From the NCBI GenBank assembly GCA_963721905.1, contig CAVRMF010000018.1:31913-95912 (forward strand): a stretch of 64,000 bases of DNA, in the 5' to 3' direction. How positions within the stretch are numbered: position 1 is the first letter of the stretch; every line of letters begins with the position of its first letter. Below the pieces are notes generated by a model. It had not been told where the DNA came from, searched no databases, and was given only the letters and a program-made list of their open reading frames with translations. Source of the DNA: Roseiarcus sp963721905. GTDB taxonomy: Bacteria; Pseudomonadota; Alphaproteobacteria; Rhizobiales; Beijerinckiaceae. The translations under genes and the position numbers were made by a program. Below are positions 8,068 through 17,588 of this stretch, in pieces.

Positions 8068-8580
8068 ATGCTGAATGTAGTCAAGACCCAAGTGGGCTCG
8101 GTTCGCGCCGAACCTGAACTTCGGATCGCCAATATCTACTTGGAAACTTTAACCATGGTCGAACGGCTGCATCGCCGGCTGCTCGACGTCATCAAGGACG
8201 AGTTTGATCGTCACGGCCGCTCGGACGTCAATTCCGTGCAGGCCCTCCTGCTCTACAACATCGCCGACAAGGAACTGACGGCCGGCGAGTTGCGCACCCG
8301 AGGCTATTATCTCGGCTCGAACGTCTCCTACAACGTGAAGAAGCTTGTCGAAATGGGCTTCCTTCACCACGCCCGCTCGCGCATCGACCGCCGTTCGGTC
8401 CGGATCAGCCTGACCGAAAAAGGCAAAGAGGTTCACCGCATCGTGGCCGCCGTCTACGAGAAGCACGCCCGCACGGTGGAGCAGATCGGCGGCATCCCAG
8501 GCGACGACCTCGCGCGCGTGAACGTCTCGCTCCTGCGCCTCGAGCGCTACTGGACGGACCAGATCAAGTATAAGCTCTGA
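8068..8580 (+). CDS. ldtR: MarR-type transcriptional regulator LdtR
   Basis: This 170-residue winged-helix protein matches LdtR, a MarR-family regulator known from Rhizobiales and Liberibacter that controls a neighbouring L,D-transpeptidase and osmotic-stress tolerance. The DNA-binding part is LTAGELRTRGYYLGSNVSYNV at about residues 70-90 with the wing RIDRRSVRISLTEKGKEV. It is followed by a strong terminator and then by the transpeptidase gene, the same order as in characterised genomes. The 220-base region upstream holds no gene; I could not identify its operator by eye. Confidence 0.88.
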   Translation: MLNVVKTQVGSVRAEPELRIANIYLETLTMVERLHRRLLDVIKDEFDRHGRSDVNSVQALLLYNIADKELTAGELRTRGYYLGSNVSYNVKKLVEMGFLHHARSRIDRRSVRISLTEKGKEVHRIVAAVYEKHARTVEQIGGIPGDDLARVNVSLLRLERYWTDQIKYKL

Positions 8581-8614
8581 TAACGGTCTTTTAACCAAAA
8601 CCATGTCGATGAGG

Positions 8615-8650
8615 CGGGGCGCCCGTTCGCGGGCGCCCCGATTGCGTTTT
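8615..8650 (+). terminator. Intrinsic terminator after ldtR
   Basis: A perfect 11-base-pair stem, CGGGGCGCCCG at 8615-8625 and its complement at 8630-8640, encloses a TTCG tetraloop and is followed by ATTGCGTTTT. It lies 35 bases after the ldtR stop and separates it from the transpeptidase, which therefore probably has its own promoter. Confidence 0.85.
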
Positions 8651-8806
8651 GGGCGCGGGGCGGTCATAAAAAGGCCCGACTGAACCCTATCTTGCCGGGT
8701 GTTCGCCTCGGACGAGGCGGGTTGCTCTACGCTCAAAAAGGGACGACGGGCGGGACGCCTTATCGAGCAATTGGGGTTGCTCCGTTCCTCGAGGAGTTCG
8801 GATTTG

Positions 8807-10090
8807 ATGGGCCACAGAATTGTTTCGCGGCCATCGCGCCGTGTTTTTTTTGGCGCGACCGCGCTAGCCGCATTCTGCGCCGCGCTCGCGCCCTTCGGCG
8901 CGACGGCGCAGGACGGCGATCAGGCCGAATGGCCGCAGAGCTACGAGGCGTCTCCGCACATGGCGGTCGGGCGCGAGTCGACGCCCATCCTTTCGCCGGC
9001 CACCGTCGAGGCGACCGAGCAAGCGATCCAGAACTATCAGAATATCGTCGCGAAGGGCGGCTGGGGCCAGGTGCCTCCCGGCGCCGATCTGAAGATCGGC
9101 TCGAAGGGTCCGCGGGTGCAGGCGCTGCGCGACCGCCTCGTCGTTTCTGGCGACCTCGATCCCATCGCCGGCGCGGGGGCAACATACAACTCCTTCGTGG
9201 AAGCGGCGGTGAAGCGCTTTCAAGCGCGCCACGGCCTCAGCGAGACCGGCGTCGTCAACGAAGCCGTGTTCGCCGAACTGAATATGCCGGCCGAGGCGCG
9301 CTTGCAGCAGCTCGAGACCAACATCATCCGGCTCAAGGCCTATTCCGGCGATCTCGGCGAACGGTTCGTGGTCGTCAACATACCGTCGGCGTCGGTCGAG
9401 ACCGTCGAGAACGGCGTCGTCTATTCCCATCACGCCGCCGGCGTCGGCAAGATCGACCGCCAGTCGCCGATCATGCAGACGCATGCGACCGAAGTGAATT
9501 TCAATCCGTTCTGGACCGTGCCGCCTTCGCTGATCAAGAAAGACCTGATCCCGAAGATGAAGGCCGATGCGAACTATCTGACCGACGAGAAAATCCGCGT
9601 CTTCAACAAGGACGGGCAAGAGGTCCCGCCCTCGTCGATCAACTGGAACACCGACGAGGCCACCCACTACAAGTACCGTCAGGACACCGGCGCCGACCTC
9701 AATTCGCTCGGCTTCGTCCGCATCAACATCCCGAACCCCTACGGCGTCTACATGCACGATACGCCGTCCAAGGGCATTTTTGGCGACGATTTCCGCTTCG
9801 TGTCGTCGGGCTGCGTGCGCGTGCAGGATGTGCGCGACTATGTCGCGTGGCTGCTCAAGGACAATCCCGGCTGGGGCCGCGACCAGATCGACGAAGTCAT
9901 CCGCTCCGGCCAGCGCCTCGACGTCAAGCTGACGACGCCGGTCAACGTCTACTGGGTCTATATCACCGCCTGGGCGACGCCCGACGGTATCGTCCAGTTC
10001 AGACCGGACGTCTACCAGCGCGACGGCGCCGGCCCCGGCCCACTCGCCTCCGCCGTCCCTGCCGAGCCGCTGGCGCTGCCGCAGGAGTAA
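8807..10090 (+). CDS. ldtP: Murein L,D-transpeptidase (LdtP-type) with peptidoglycan-binding domain
   Basis: This periplasmic enzyme makes 3-3 crosslinks in peptidoglycan or attaches proteins to it. The 427-residue protein has an N-terminal export signal with a double arginine (SRRVFFGATALAAF), a PG_binding_1 repeat (KGPRVQALRDRLVVSG to FQARHGLSETGVVN) and a YkuD catalytic domain. The active-site motif is HDTPSKGIF followed by SSGCVRV, with the nucleophilic cysteine in SSGC. The frame is open to 8699, but ATG at 8807, preceded by GAGGAG, starts right at the signal peptide. The neighbouring ldtR is its known regulator in relatives. Confidence 0.92.
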   Translation: MGHRIVSRPSRRVFFGATALAAFCAALAPFGATAQDGDQAEWPQSYEASPHMAVGRESTPILSPATVEATEQAIQNYQNIVAKGGWGQVPPGADLKIGSKGPRVQALRDRLVVSGDLDPIAGAGATYNSFVEAAVKRFQARHGLSETGVVNEAVFAELNMPAEARLQQLETNIIRLKAYSGDLGERFVVVNIPSASVETVENGVVYSHHAAGVGKIDRQSPIMQTHATEVNFNPFWTVPPSLIKKDLIPKMKADANYLTDEKIRVFNKDGQEVPPSSINWNTDEATHYKYRQDTGADLNSLGFVRINIPNPYGVYMHDTPSKGIFGDDFRFVSSGCVRVQDVRDYVAWLLKDNPGWGRDQIDEVIRSGQRLDVKLTTPVNVYWVYITAWATPDGIVQFRPDVYQRDGAGPGPLASAVPAEPLALPQE

Positions 10091-10097
10091 GGGCCGC

Positions 10098-10135
10098 GCT
10101 GAGAGCGTCGTTGTGCTTGGAAAGACGCCCTCAGC
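10098..10135 (+). terminator. Possible terminator after the L,D-transpeptidase
   Basis: An interrupted hairpin pairs GCTGAG at 10098-10103 with CTCAGC at 10130-10135, and inside it CGTC with GACG. Only a short CTTT follows, so it is weaker than the ldtR terminator. It begins 8 bases after the stop codon. Confidence 0.5.
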
Positions 10136-10275
10136 CTTTGGATCGGCGAAGCTCGAAGAAGCTTGAAGGCGGCCGAGGAGGCCTTCGCGGCATAAGACGC
10201 GGCTCGCTCGCGCCTGCACGACCCCCGAAGGGTCATGCGAAGGGACCGCTTCATTTGGAGAACGACGTGGCGAAA

Positions 10276-10310
10276 GGCGCGACGGGTCCCTGCAAGAGAC
10301 CTGTCGCGCC
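10276..10310 (-). terminator. Terminator hairpin downstream of the serine hydrolase
   Basis: GGCGCGACGGGTC at 10276-10288 pairs with GACCTGTCGCGCC at 10298-10310, with one mismatch. On the minus strand it is followed by TTTCG and lies 11 bases after the serine-hydrolase stop, so it most likely ends that transcript. The 90 bases to its left (10136-10275) contain no gene I can support. Confidence 0.6.
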
Positions 10311-10320
10311 TGCTCAGCGG

Positions 10321-11466
10321 CTAATGGGCGTAGACGGCGCGCTCGAACCGGTCATAGACCCTCATGAACGCCGGTTCGACAAATGGCAGGGACTGGGTCA
10401 TCAGCACCGCCGCGACATTCTGCTTCGGATCGAACCAGCAATGCGTGTTCAGGACGCCGGCCCAGAACTGCGAGCCGGCCGCGCGCTTGGCCGGAACGTC
10501 CTCGTCGACTCGCATGAACGCAAAACTGTGCGACTTTTTCACTCCTGGAAAGATGTCGACGTCTGCTGAGACCGGCGGCGCGGCGGTTTTCAGAACCCCG
10601 ATCTTGAGATCGCCGATCTGATTGGAGAGCAGGGAATCGACCGTTTTCTCGCTCAGCAATCGTTTGCCGTCGAGCTGGCCCTTGTTCATATACATTCTTA
10701 GAAAACGGATGTAATCGGGCGCCGTCGAATAGAGCGCGTGACCCATACCGTAGAATTCGGGCTTGGACGGCGGCGCGATGGCGAAATCGCCAAACTTGCC
10801 GTCCTCACCCCGCATCGACACTGAGGCCAGGCGCCCGGCCATATGTTCCTCGACTTCGAACGCCGTGTCGTTCATCTTCAGGGGATCGAGGATTTCCTCG
10901 CGGCAGAAGCGATCGATTCTTCTGCCGTCGACGGCCTCGACAACTTGGCCGAGCCAGTCGATTCCGATGCCGTAATCCCAGCGTTCGCCAGGGTCGAAGA
11001 CGGGTGGATACGCGAGCGCCGTCTTCAGACCCGACAGGATCCCAGGATGTCCGGTCGCCTGCATGTATTTGGGAATATCCGCGTTCCAGAATTCGTAGAC
11101 GAAGCCCGATGTGTGGGTTGCGAGATTGCGCACGGTCGCTTTGGTTCGGGGAGCGCGAAGCCGCGGCTTATCGCCGTCGAAGCCATCGAGCACCTTGACG
11201 TTTTTGAATTCCGGGAGGATTGCTTCGACGGGCGTGTTCGGGTCGAGCTTGCCGCGATCGATAAGGATCATGGCGGCGGTCGAGCCGACCCCCTTCGTCA
11301 TCGAGAAAATGCGGAAGACAGTGTCTTCTGTCGCCTTTTCTCCAGGCGCGCGTTCGCCCGCCGCGCCTGACCATTTGACGCCGTCCTTGTCGCCGACCAT
11401 GGCGACGAGGAAAGGCGCGTCCTCAGCGCGGACGCTCTCTTCGAGGACGTCATTTAATTTCGACAT
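10321..11466 (-). CDS. Serine hydrolase, class C beta-lactamase family
   Basis: The 381-residue protein belongs to the beta-lactamase/DD-peptidase fold family that includes esterases and penicillin-binding-protein-like hydrolases. The SxxK nucleophile motif is SMTK in FRIFSMTKGVGS (about residue 54), and a tyrosine motif lies in RWDYGIGIDWLG. There is no obvious signal peptide at MSKLNDVLEESVRAED, so it may be cytoplasmic, which argues against a true beta-lactamase. ATG at 11466 has GGGAGG upstream. It is flanked by unrelated genes and its substrate is unknown. Confidence 0.85.
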   Translation of the reverse strand: MSKLNDVLEESVRAEDAPFLVAMVGDKDGVKWSGAAGERAPGEKATEDTVFRIFSMTKGVGSTAAMILIDRGKLDPNTPVEAILPEFKNVKVLDGFDGDKPRLRAPRTKATVRNLATHTSGFVYEFWNADIPKYMQATGHPGILSGLKTALAYPPVFDPGERWDYGIGIDWLGQVVEAVDGRRIDRFCREEILDPLKMNDTAFEVEEHMAGRLASVSMRGEDGKFGDFAIAPPSKPEFYGMGHALYSTAPDYIRFLRMYMNKGQLDGKRLLSEKTVDSLLSNQIGDLKIGVLKTAAPPVSADVDIFPGVKKSHSFAFMRVDEDVPAKRAAGSQFWAGVLNTHCWFDPKQNVAAVLMTQSLPFVEPAFMRVYDRFERAVYAH

Positions 11467-11781
11467 GCGAACCTCCCTGGACTGTCTTTTTTGGCCGACC
11501 GTGCCGGCGGGACCACCGGCGATCGTCACCGGCGTTTAAGTCTGGGGCCGTTGCGCCTTTTCAGCAAGGGCGGCGCTGTCGAAGAGTAGGCGCGCGCCTT
11601 GCGCATCTCTTCGGGTTCAAGGCGAGCGTGGACTGGCGGTCGTGTCGGGACGAAGCTCACTCCCGGCGGACGCGCCGAACTGCGTTGTCGCACGAAGGCG
11701 TTTCCAAACTCGGTCTCGGTCACCGCGTCCTCCTGTCAATCGCGGTCCGGTGGCCGGGGTCACTCCGGAAGACAACGCCGA
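11467..11781. other. Intergenic stretch between divergent genes, nothing identified
   Basis: About 315 bases separate the serine hydrolase (minus) and the multicopper oxidase remnant (plus). Open frames here lack ribosome binding sites and family resemblance. It must hold at least the promoter of the hydrolase, but I see no convincing -35/-10 pair. Confidence 0.6.
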
Positions 11782-12950
11782 ATGAACGTCAGCCGCCGCA
11801 CCGCGATTGCATCGACGCTCTCGGCTGCAGCGACCGGCCTGAGCTTGACGAGAGCCTTTGGCGACGCCGTCCCGCCCACGGTCTTGCAACTCCAGCGACG
11901 CAATATCGAGGTCAATGGGAAATCGGCCTCTGTCTACGGCATCGGCCAGCCGAACGGAACGATTGGAATCACGACGAGCGTTGGCGAGAGATTCCGCGTC
12001 GGCGTCGAGAACCAGATTGACGCGCCGAGCTTGATCCACTGGCACGGGCTGACGCCGCCCTGGCGGCAGGATGGAGTGCCTGGCATTTCAGGACCGCCGA
12101 TAGCGCGGGGAGCCAGCGCCCGCTACGACTTCCCGCTGAGGTTCGGCGGCACGTTCCGGATGCATTCCCACGAGGGTTTCCAGGAGCAGCTCTTGATGTC
12201 GGCGCCGCTGATTATTCGCGACCAACGGGACGAGTTGGACCAGCAGGAGATCGTGCTCGTGCTCATGCTGCGCGATTTCAGTTTCGCCCCGCCTGACCAG
12301 ATCTACGCAGCCTTGAAGAAGCCGAAGACGATGTCGGCTATGGGGGATAAACCAGCATCGGGCATGTCCAAGACTGGCGCCGCGGCGCCCGACCTGAACG
12401 ACGTCGCCTACGACGCTTTCCTCGTTAATGACCGCACGCTCGCTGACCCGGAGGCGATCAAGGTTGAGCCGGGCGGTCGCGCGCTGCTGCGCGTGATTAA
12501 TGGCTCATCGATGAGCAATTTTCATCTCGACCTCGGCTCGCTCAAGGGCGAACTGATCGCGGTCGACGGCTTTTTGGTCAAACCGGTGATCGGGAGCCGC
12601 TTCCCGATCGCGGTGGCGCAGCGCCTGGATATCCGGCTCGCGATTCCAGGCGGCGCGGCAGCCGATCCGGTCCTTGCCATTCTCGAGGGCAGTGCGAGAC
12701 AGACCGGCATCGCGCTATCGGCAGGCGCTGGAACGGTCACGCGAATTTCCGATATGGCCGAAGGCCCGTCTCCCGCGCTGTCGCTGGATCTGGAACGTGG
12801 TCTCCAGGCCGTCGCGCCCCTTGCTCCACGCAAAGCGGACCGCACGTACACTCTCAATCTGACCGGCGACATGGCGAACTACGGGCGTTCCATTGCCATC
12901 TGCTCTATCATCTGGAAGCGGGGATGTTCACGACCTTCCGATACATCTGA
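11782..12950 (+). pseudogene. Multicopper oxidase with an internal out-of-frame deletion
   Basis: The intact enzyme would be a periplasmic copper oxidase (CueO/CopA-like). It opens with a Tat signal (VSRRTAIASTLSAAATGLSL), has the first copper motifs HWHG and HSHEG, and runs normally to LNLTGDMANY near 12881. The frame then jumps: in another frame the DNA reads WAFHCHLLYHLEAGMF and TTFRYI to TGA at 12948-12950, which is the genuine C-terminal copper motif HCHxxxHxxxxM. The segment that should lie between, including the third-domain HPxHLHGH motif, is missing, roughly 80-90 codons. As written, translation continues in the wrong frame to 12966. The product cannot assemble the trinuclear copper site. 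Confidence 0.85.
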
Positions 12951-12987
12951 TTCGTCCCACTTTTGAATCGCAGAATAAGGCGGATCG

Positions 12988-14263
12988 TCAGGGAGCCTTG
13001 AGCGATTTCGCGATCCGCGAGACGAGCTCGGTTTGCAGTTCGGCGAGCCGGCTTCGCTCGCCCTCGAGTTCGGTCGGCCCAAACATCGGCGCCGGTCTCT
13101 GTCGAAATCAATTGCGCATTGACGGTGACCGTCTCCCCGGCCCGCCGGACGCTACCTTCGAGCGCGTAGCGCACGCCGAGGTGGCGGCCAAGATGCCTCA
13201 GATCGACCTGCTTGCCTTTGTAGGGGTCTGCGGCGCTGCGGCCGATGACGAAGCTGTCGGGAAGGTGCGTGAGGTCGGTGATGAGATCGTCGGTGAGGCC
13301 ATCGGCGAGAGTGTCCTGCTCGGGGTCGCCGCTCAGATTGGCGAACGGCAGGACGACGATCGACAGACGCGGCGCGCGCGCGAGCTTGTCATCAGTCACC
13401 GCGGCGGCAGGAGGCGTCGGCGAAGGCGGCGTAGAGGAGTCCTGCCCGCGCCAAGCGCGCGCCGCGGCAAACACGATGAGCGCTGACACGATCAGCGCCC
13501 GCCGCAGCCTTCTGTCGCGCGATCTCCGGGCGGCGTTCAGGACGTCGCTGGCGGGGCCGACTTCGCCGGCGCTTCTGACGTCGCGGCCGGCCGATGCCGC
13601 TCGCTCAGCGATCGCTCCAGTCAGGCGCGCGACATTCTCCAGGATCGCGATGGCCGCCGACCCGAAAGCGGCCGGGCGCAGCCTCCGGTCGAGCGGTTTC
13701 GGCGCGATGCTCGCAGGCGGCGTCGCGGGGCGGACTCCGGTCGCCGACGTCAAAGCATATGCGCGCATCGGCCGCGCGATGTTCTTGAGGGTTTGGTCGC
13801 CCAGGTCGACGAAGCTCTGATTCAGTTTATCGCGCACCTGCCGATACGCGTCTTCCGACAGGCAAATCCCTCCCGGCTCGCAAATGCTTTCGAGCCGCGC
13901 CGCGACGTTGACCCCGTCGCCCATCAGATCGCCGTCGGCCTCCTCGACGACGTCGCCGAGGTGAATGCCGACGCGATATTCAATGCGCTTGTCGCGCGGC
14001 GCGCCGGCGTTGCGCTCGACTAGGCCGCGCTGCACTTCCATGGCGCAGCGGACGGCTTCGACCACGCTGCGGAACTCGACGATCGCCCCGTCGCCGGTTC
14101 GTTTTACGACGCGCCCGTTGTGGATCGCGACCGTCGGAGTGAAGAGGTCGCTGCGCAAGGTTCTGAGCCGGGCGAGCGTGCCCTCCTCGTCGGCCCCGGT
14201 CAGCCGGCTGTAGCCGACGACGTCGGCGACCAAAATCGCGGCAAGTTTACGAGTTTCGCTCAT
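12988..14263 (-). pseudogene. Adenylate/guanylate cyclase with TolB-like domain, frameshifted
   Basis: The first 170 residues form a class III cyclase domain: LAAILVADVVGYSRLTGADEE carries the metal-binding aspartates, followed by VVKRTGDGAIVEF and GDGVNVAARLESI. A hydrophobic segment near residue 255 (LIVSALIVFAAARAW) looks like one membrane helix. A TolB-N-like domain follows (VVLPFANLSGDPEQD to YALEGSVRRAGETVTVNAQL). At GAGTTC, 13066-13071, the frame breaks; removing one base restores EGERSRLAELQTELVSRIA and then a stop at 12988-12990. Even so corrected (424 residues), the TPR part usual in this family is absent. The cyclase domain itself looks intact. Confidence 0.75.
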
Positions 14264-14583
14264 GACGGCGGATCGTCACATGACAGCATTCTGCAGGTTC
14301 AGGCCGTTCCCTTGCGGTGTCAAAAGATTATATCCGCGCGGGCCTGGGCGCGATTGATCCCGCTCAGGCTTCCGGACAAACTCGATCAATTCGGCGCTCA
14401 CGCGGGGCCCAACCGCTCGCTGATTTCGCTGAGTCTCGGCGGGATGGCCGCCAAATTGGCAAGACGGGGACGTGCGAGCCCGCGCGAGCCCGCTGACTTG
14501 CATTCGGCGGCCGACGGTGAACACTATTCTCCGCCAGCCGGCTCGGCATGTGGGATGCGGAGCGGTTTGGGAGGAGGACAGCG
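14264..14583. other. Intergenic stretch, nothing identified
   Basis: About 320 bases separate the divergent cyclase and the small secreted peptide gene. The last 15 bases hold the strong binding site GGGAGGAGGA of the next gene. No conserved frame, RNA or convincing promoter was recognised. Confidence 0.6.
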
Positions 14584-14814
14584 ATGCGCAAGATTGCGAT
14601 TATGTTCGCCGCTTCTGCGGCTCTCGTGTTCGGCGCCGCGCCGACATGGCAGGCTTATGCGCAGATGGAGCGTCGCGCCGCGGCGCTGGCGTCCGCGCCC
14701 AAGAACTTCACCCCGATCGAAAAGGCCGCATGCGGCCCCCATTGGGGAGCGCACTGCGGTCCCTGGCATCACTGGGTCTGCGGCCGGTATCACTGCTGGT
14801 GCGCGCCCTGCTGA
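14584..14814 (+). CDS. Small secreted Cys/His/Trp-rich protein
   Basis: The 76-residue product is not assigned to a family. MRKIAIMFAASAALVFGAAP and the following WQAYAQ form a clear signal peptide, so the mature peptide of about 50 residues is exported. Its last 29 residues hold six cysteines, five histidines and four tryptophans, with CGPHWGAHCGPWHHWVCG followed by a CWCAPC end. The pattern suggests metal or haem binding, or disulfides, but this is inference. ATG at 14584 has an excellent GGGAGGAGGA site, which supports translation. A GC-rich hairpin follows at 14844-14866. No processing or transport genes lie next to it. Confidence 0.7.
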   Translation: MRKIAIMFAASAALVFGAAPTWQAYAQMERRAAALASAPKNFTPIEKAACGPHWGAHCGPWHHWVCGRYHCWCAPC

Positions 14815-14966
14815 CCCTGAAGCGCGACGAATGAGTTTGCCCCGCCTCGCCGCGAACCGGCGAGGCGAGATGATGCTGCTCGCGCCTCGCGCCTCCGGCG
14901 CGTCAAAATGGCGGGCGGGCTGTAGCCGCGCTCGCTGAGCGCGGCGGGCGCGATCAGCGATTGCGC

Positions 14967-16389
14967 CTACAGGCGCGTCTGATCCTCGATCCGCCCGAGG
15001 CTCTCCTCGCGCCCGAGCACCGTCAGCACATCGAAGATGCCGGGGGAAGTCGAGCGGCCGGTCAGCGCCGCGCGGAGCGGCTGGGCGATCGCGCCGAGCT
15101 TCGCGCCCTCGGCCTCCGCGTAGGCGCGCACGACAGCCTCGAGCGCCGCGACCGACCACTCTAAGACCGCGCTGAGCTTCGGCAACAGCGCCGCGAGATG
15201 GGCGCGGCCGCCGTGATCGAGGATGTCGGCCGCCTTCTCGTCCATGGCCAGCGGGCGGCTGGCGAACAGGAAGTCCGCGCCGTCGAGAAGCTCGACCAGC
15301 GTCTTGGCGCGCTCCTTCAGGCCGGTGATTGCGGCGCGCAGCTGTGCGCGCTTCGCCTCGTCGAGCTTGGCCGCGATCTCCTGCCCGCCCTTGAGATAGG
15401 GCAGGGCGTCGATGAGCGTCTTGTAGAGATCGTCGTCGCTCATGGCGCGCATGAAATGACCGTTCATGTTCTCGAGCTTCATGAAGTCGAAGCGCGAGGC
15501 GGAGCGGCCGATCGACGGCAGATCGAACGCGGCGATGAGCTCCTCGGCGGTGAAGAACTCCTTGTCGCCCTGGCTCCAGCCGAGGCGCACGAGATAGTTG
15601 CGCAGCGCCGCAGGCAGGTATCCCATCGCGCGATAGGCGTCGACGCCGAGCGCCCCGTGCCGCTTCGAGAGCTTCGCGCCGTCGGCCCCGTGGATCAGCG
15701 GAATATGCGCCCAGATTGGGACGTCCCAGCCGAGCGCCTGATAGATCTGGGTCTGGCGGGCGGCGTTGGTCAGGTGGTCGTCGCCGCGGATGACGTGGGT
15801 CACGGCCATGTCGTGGTCGTCGACGACGACCGCGAGCATGTAGGTCGGATTGCCGTCCGAGCGAAGGAGCACGAGGTCGTCGAGCTCCTTGTTGGCGAAG
15901 ACGACCTTGCCCTGCACCTTGTCGTCGATGACCGTCTCGCCTTCCTGGCGCGCCCGCAGCCGGATGACCGGCGCGACGCCCGGCGGCGCCTCCGAGGGAT
16001 CGCGGTCGCGCCAGCGTCCGTCGTAGCGCATGGGCTTGCCCTCGAGCCGCGCATTCCGGCGCATCTCCTCGAGCTCCTCGGGGCTGGCATAGCAGCGGTA
16101 GGCGGCGCCGGTCGCGAGCATCTCATCGACCACTTCCCGATGGCGCTCGGCGCGCGCGAACTGGCTGATCGCCTCGCCGTCCCAGTCGAGCCCGAGCCAC
16201 CTGAGCCCGTCAAGAATCGCCTCGATCGCCGCTTGAGTTCGAGCGCTCGCGGTCGGTGTCCTCGATGCGCAGAAGGAACGTGCCGCCGAAGCGCTTGGCG
16301 TAGAGCCAGTTGAACAAGGCCGTGCGCGCGCCGCCGATATGCAGAAACCCGGTCGGCGAAGGCGCGAAGCGGGTGATGATCTGGGACAT
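14967..16389 (-). CDS. gltX: Glutamate-tRNA ligase, interrupted by a one-base frameshift as written
   Basis: GltX charges tRNA-Glu. The N-terminus MSQIITRFAPSPTGFLHIGG holds the HIGH motif and runs to EDTDRERS; the rest, from QAAIEAILDGLRWLGLDWDG to the end, is in another frame and contains GAKLSKRHG (KMSKS motif) and the anticodon-binding domain. The break is at GAGTTC, 16235-16240: taking out one T gives a continuous 473-residue protein of normal length. Because every other part is well conserved, a sequence error is more likely than decay. Many alphaproteobacteria have two gltX copies, so loss of one is not impossible. Confidence 0.88.
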
Positions 16390-16694
16390 GGGAGCAAAGC
16401 TCGAAGAACGGGAAGACGGAATTGAGCGCGTGCCTCTAGCAGACGAGCGCCATCGCGGCAAAGCCGCGACACCGTACCGCATTCCCCGTCACACAGCGCG
16501 CGTCCATGGGGACCGGGCGAAAGCGGCGCTTTCGAATTCGATTGCACGGTCTCATGAAAGAGCGAAGCATGGGTCGCGGCGACGGCGTCAATGTTGACGA
16601 GACTGAAGATTGGCCCCTGAGCGATCGGGCCCAATTTCGGAGGGCAGGGACTTGTTGCTCGAACGCGCGATGAACTCTGGGCGCTTCAGAAGTC
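16390..16694. other. Intergenic stretch between gltX and ppk2
   Basis: About 305 bases lie between two divergent genes. The region must contain both promoters. I see no convincing hexamer pair, terminator or small gene; the open frames on both strands have no family resemblance. Confidence 0.6.
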
Positions 16695-17588
16695 GTGAGC
16701 CGGCCGCGGCTGGCCGACATCACCGAACACCCGAGAATGGACTTTGCGGATTACGAGCGGCGTCTGGCCTCGCTTCAGGGCGTGCTTCAACTGATTCAGC
16801 AGGCCTATCTCCAAACCTCCGAGCGCGCCATCATCGTCCTCGAGGGTTGGGACACCGGCGGCAAGGGCGGCATCGTGCGCCGCCTCGGCTGGGCGCTCGA
16901 TCCGCGGAGCTTCAAGGTCAATCCGATCGCCTCGCCCGACGAACACGAGCGCGCCCAGCATTATCTGCAGCGATTCTGGCGACGCCTGCCCGAGAAAGGA
17001 CAGATCGTCGTCTTCGACCGGTCCTGGTATGGGCGCGTCCTGGTGGAGCGCGTCGAAGGCTTCGCGACGGAAGCCGAGTGGCGGCGCGCCTATCGCGAAA
17101 TCAACGAGTTCGAGCGCGTCCTTGTCGATTCGGGAATTCGTCTGGTCAAGCTCTTCCTGCACATTACCGCCGACGAACAGCAGCGACGATTTCGCAATCG
17201 GCTCATCGACCCGGTCAAGCGCTGGAAGCTCTCCTATGAAGACTTCCGCAATCGCCGCCGCTGGCCCGAGTATGAAACGGCGATCGAGGATATGATGGCC
17301 GAAACCTCGACCGAGCGCGCGCCGTGGCATCTGATTCCGGCGAACGACAAACCCTATGGCCGGATCGCGGCCTTTCGCATCTTTGAGGACCGGCTCGGCA
17401 GGAACGTGTCGCTCGAGCCGCGGCCGATTGATCCCGATTTGATCAAGGAGGCGAAACGGGTGCTCGGCTTGTCGTCCTCCGATATGAAGCGCGCGGCCGC
17501 CCCGGCGAAGAAGGTCAACGGGAAGCCAAGCGTACCGAAGCGTGGATCGGGGCCGGTTGGAGGGCGTGAAGCTTTGCTGGACGACTGA
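16695..17588 (+). CDS. ppk2: Polyphosphate kinase 2, class I type
   Basis: PPK2 enzymes use polyphosphate to phosphorylate nucleoside diphosphates (or the reverse). The 297-residue protein has the Walker A motif EGWDTGGKGGIVRRL near residue 57, the Walker B region VVFDRSWYGRVLVERVEG, and the lid with RNRLIDPVKRWKLSYEDFRN and WHLIPANDKPYGRI, all standard for one-domain PPK2. The start is GTG at 16695; ATG at 16737 in MDFADYERRL is a possible alternative. The C-terminal 35 residues are basic and low in complexity. The stop overlaps the next start (TGATG). Confidence 0.9.
   Translation: MSRPRLADITEHPRMDFADYERRLASLQGVLQLIQQAYLQTSERAIIVLEGWDTGGKGGIVRRLGWALDPRSFKVNPIASPDEHERAQHYLQRFWRRLPEKGQIVVFDRSWYGRVLVERVEGFATEAEWRRAYREINEFERVLVDSGIRLVKLFLHITADEQQRRFRNRLIDPVKRWKLSYEDFRNRRRWPEYETAIEDMMAETSTERAPWHLIPANDKPYGRIAAFRIFEDRLGRNVSLEPRPIDPDLIKEAKRVLGLSSSDMKRAAAPAKKVNGKPSVPKRGSGPVGGREALLDD

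Noticed and set aside
8692..10569. Long 625-residue frame overlapping the L,D-transpeptidase
   Set aside because: It is Arg-rich, has no family resemblance, and lies in another frame over a well-supported gene; such long shadow frames are common in GC-rich DNA.
10321..11466. Antibiotic-resistance beta-lactamase
   Set aside because: SxxK is present but there is no signal peptide and the other motifs fit esterase-type members, so I call it only a serine hydrolase.
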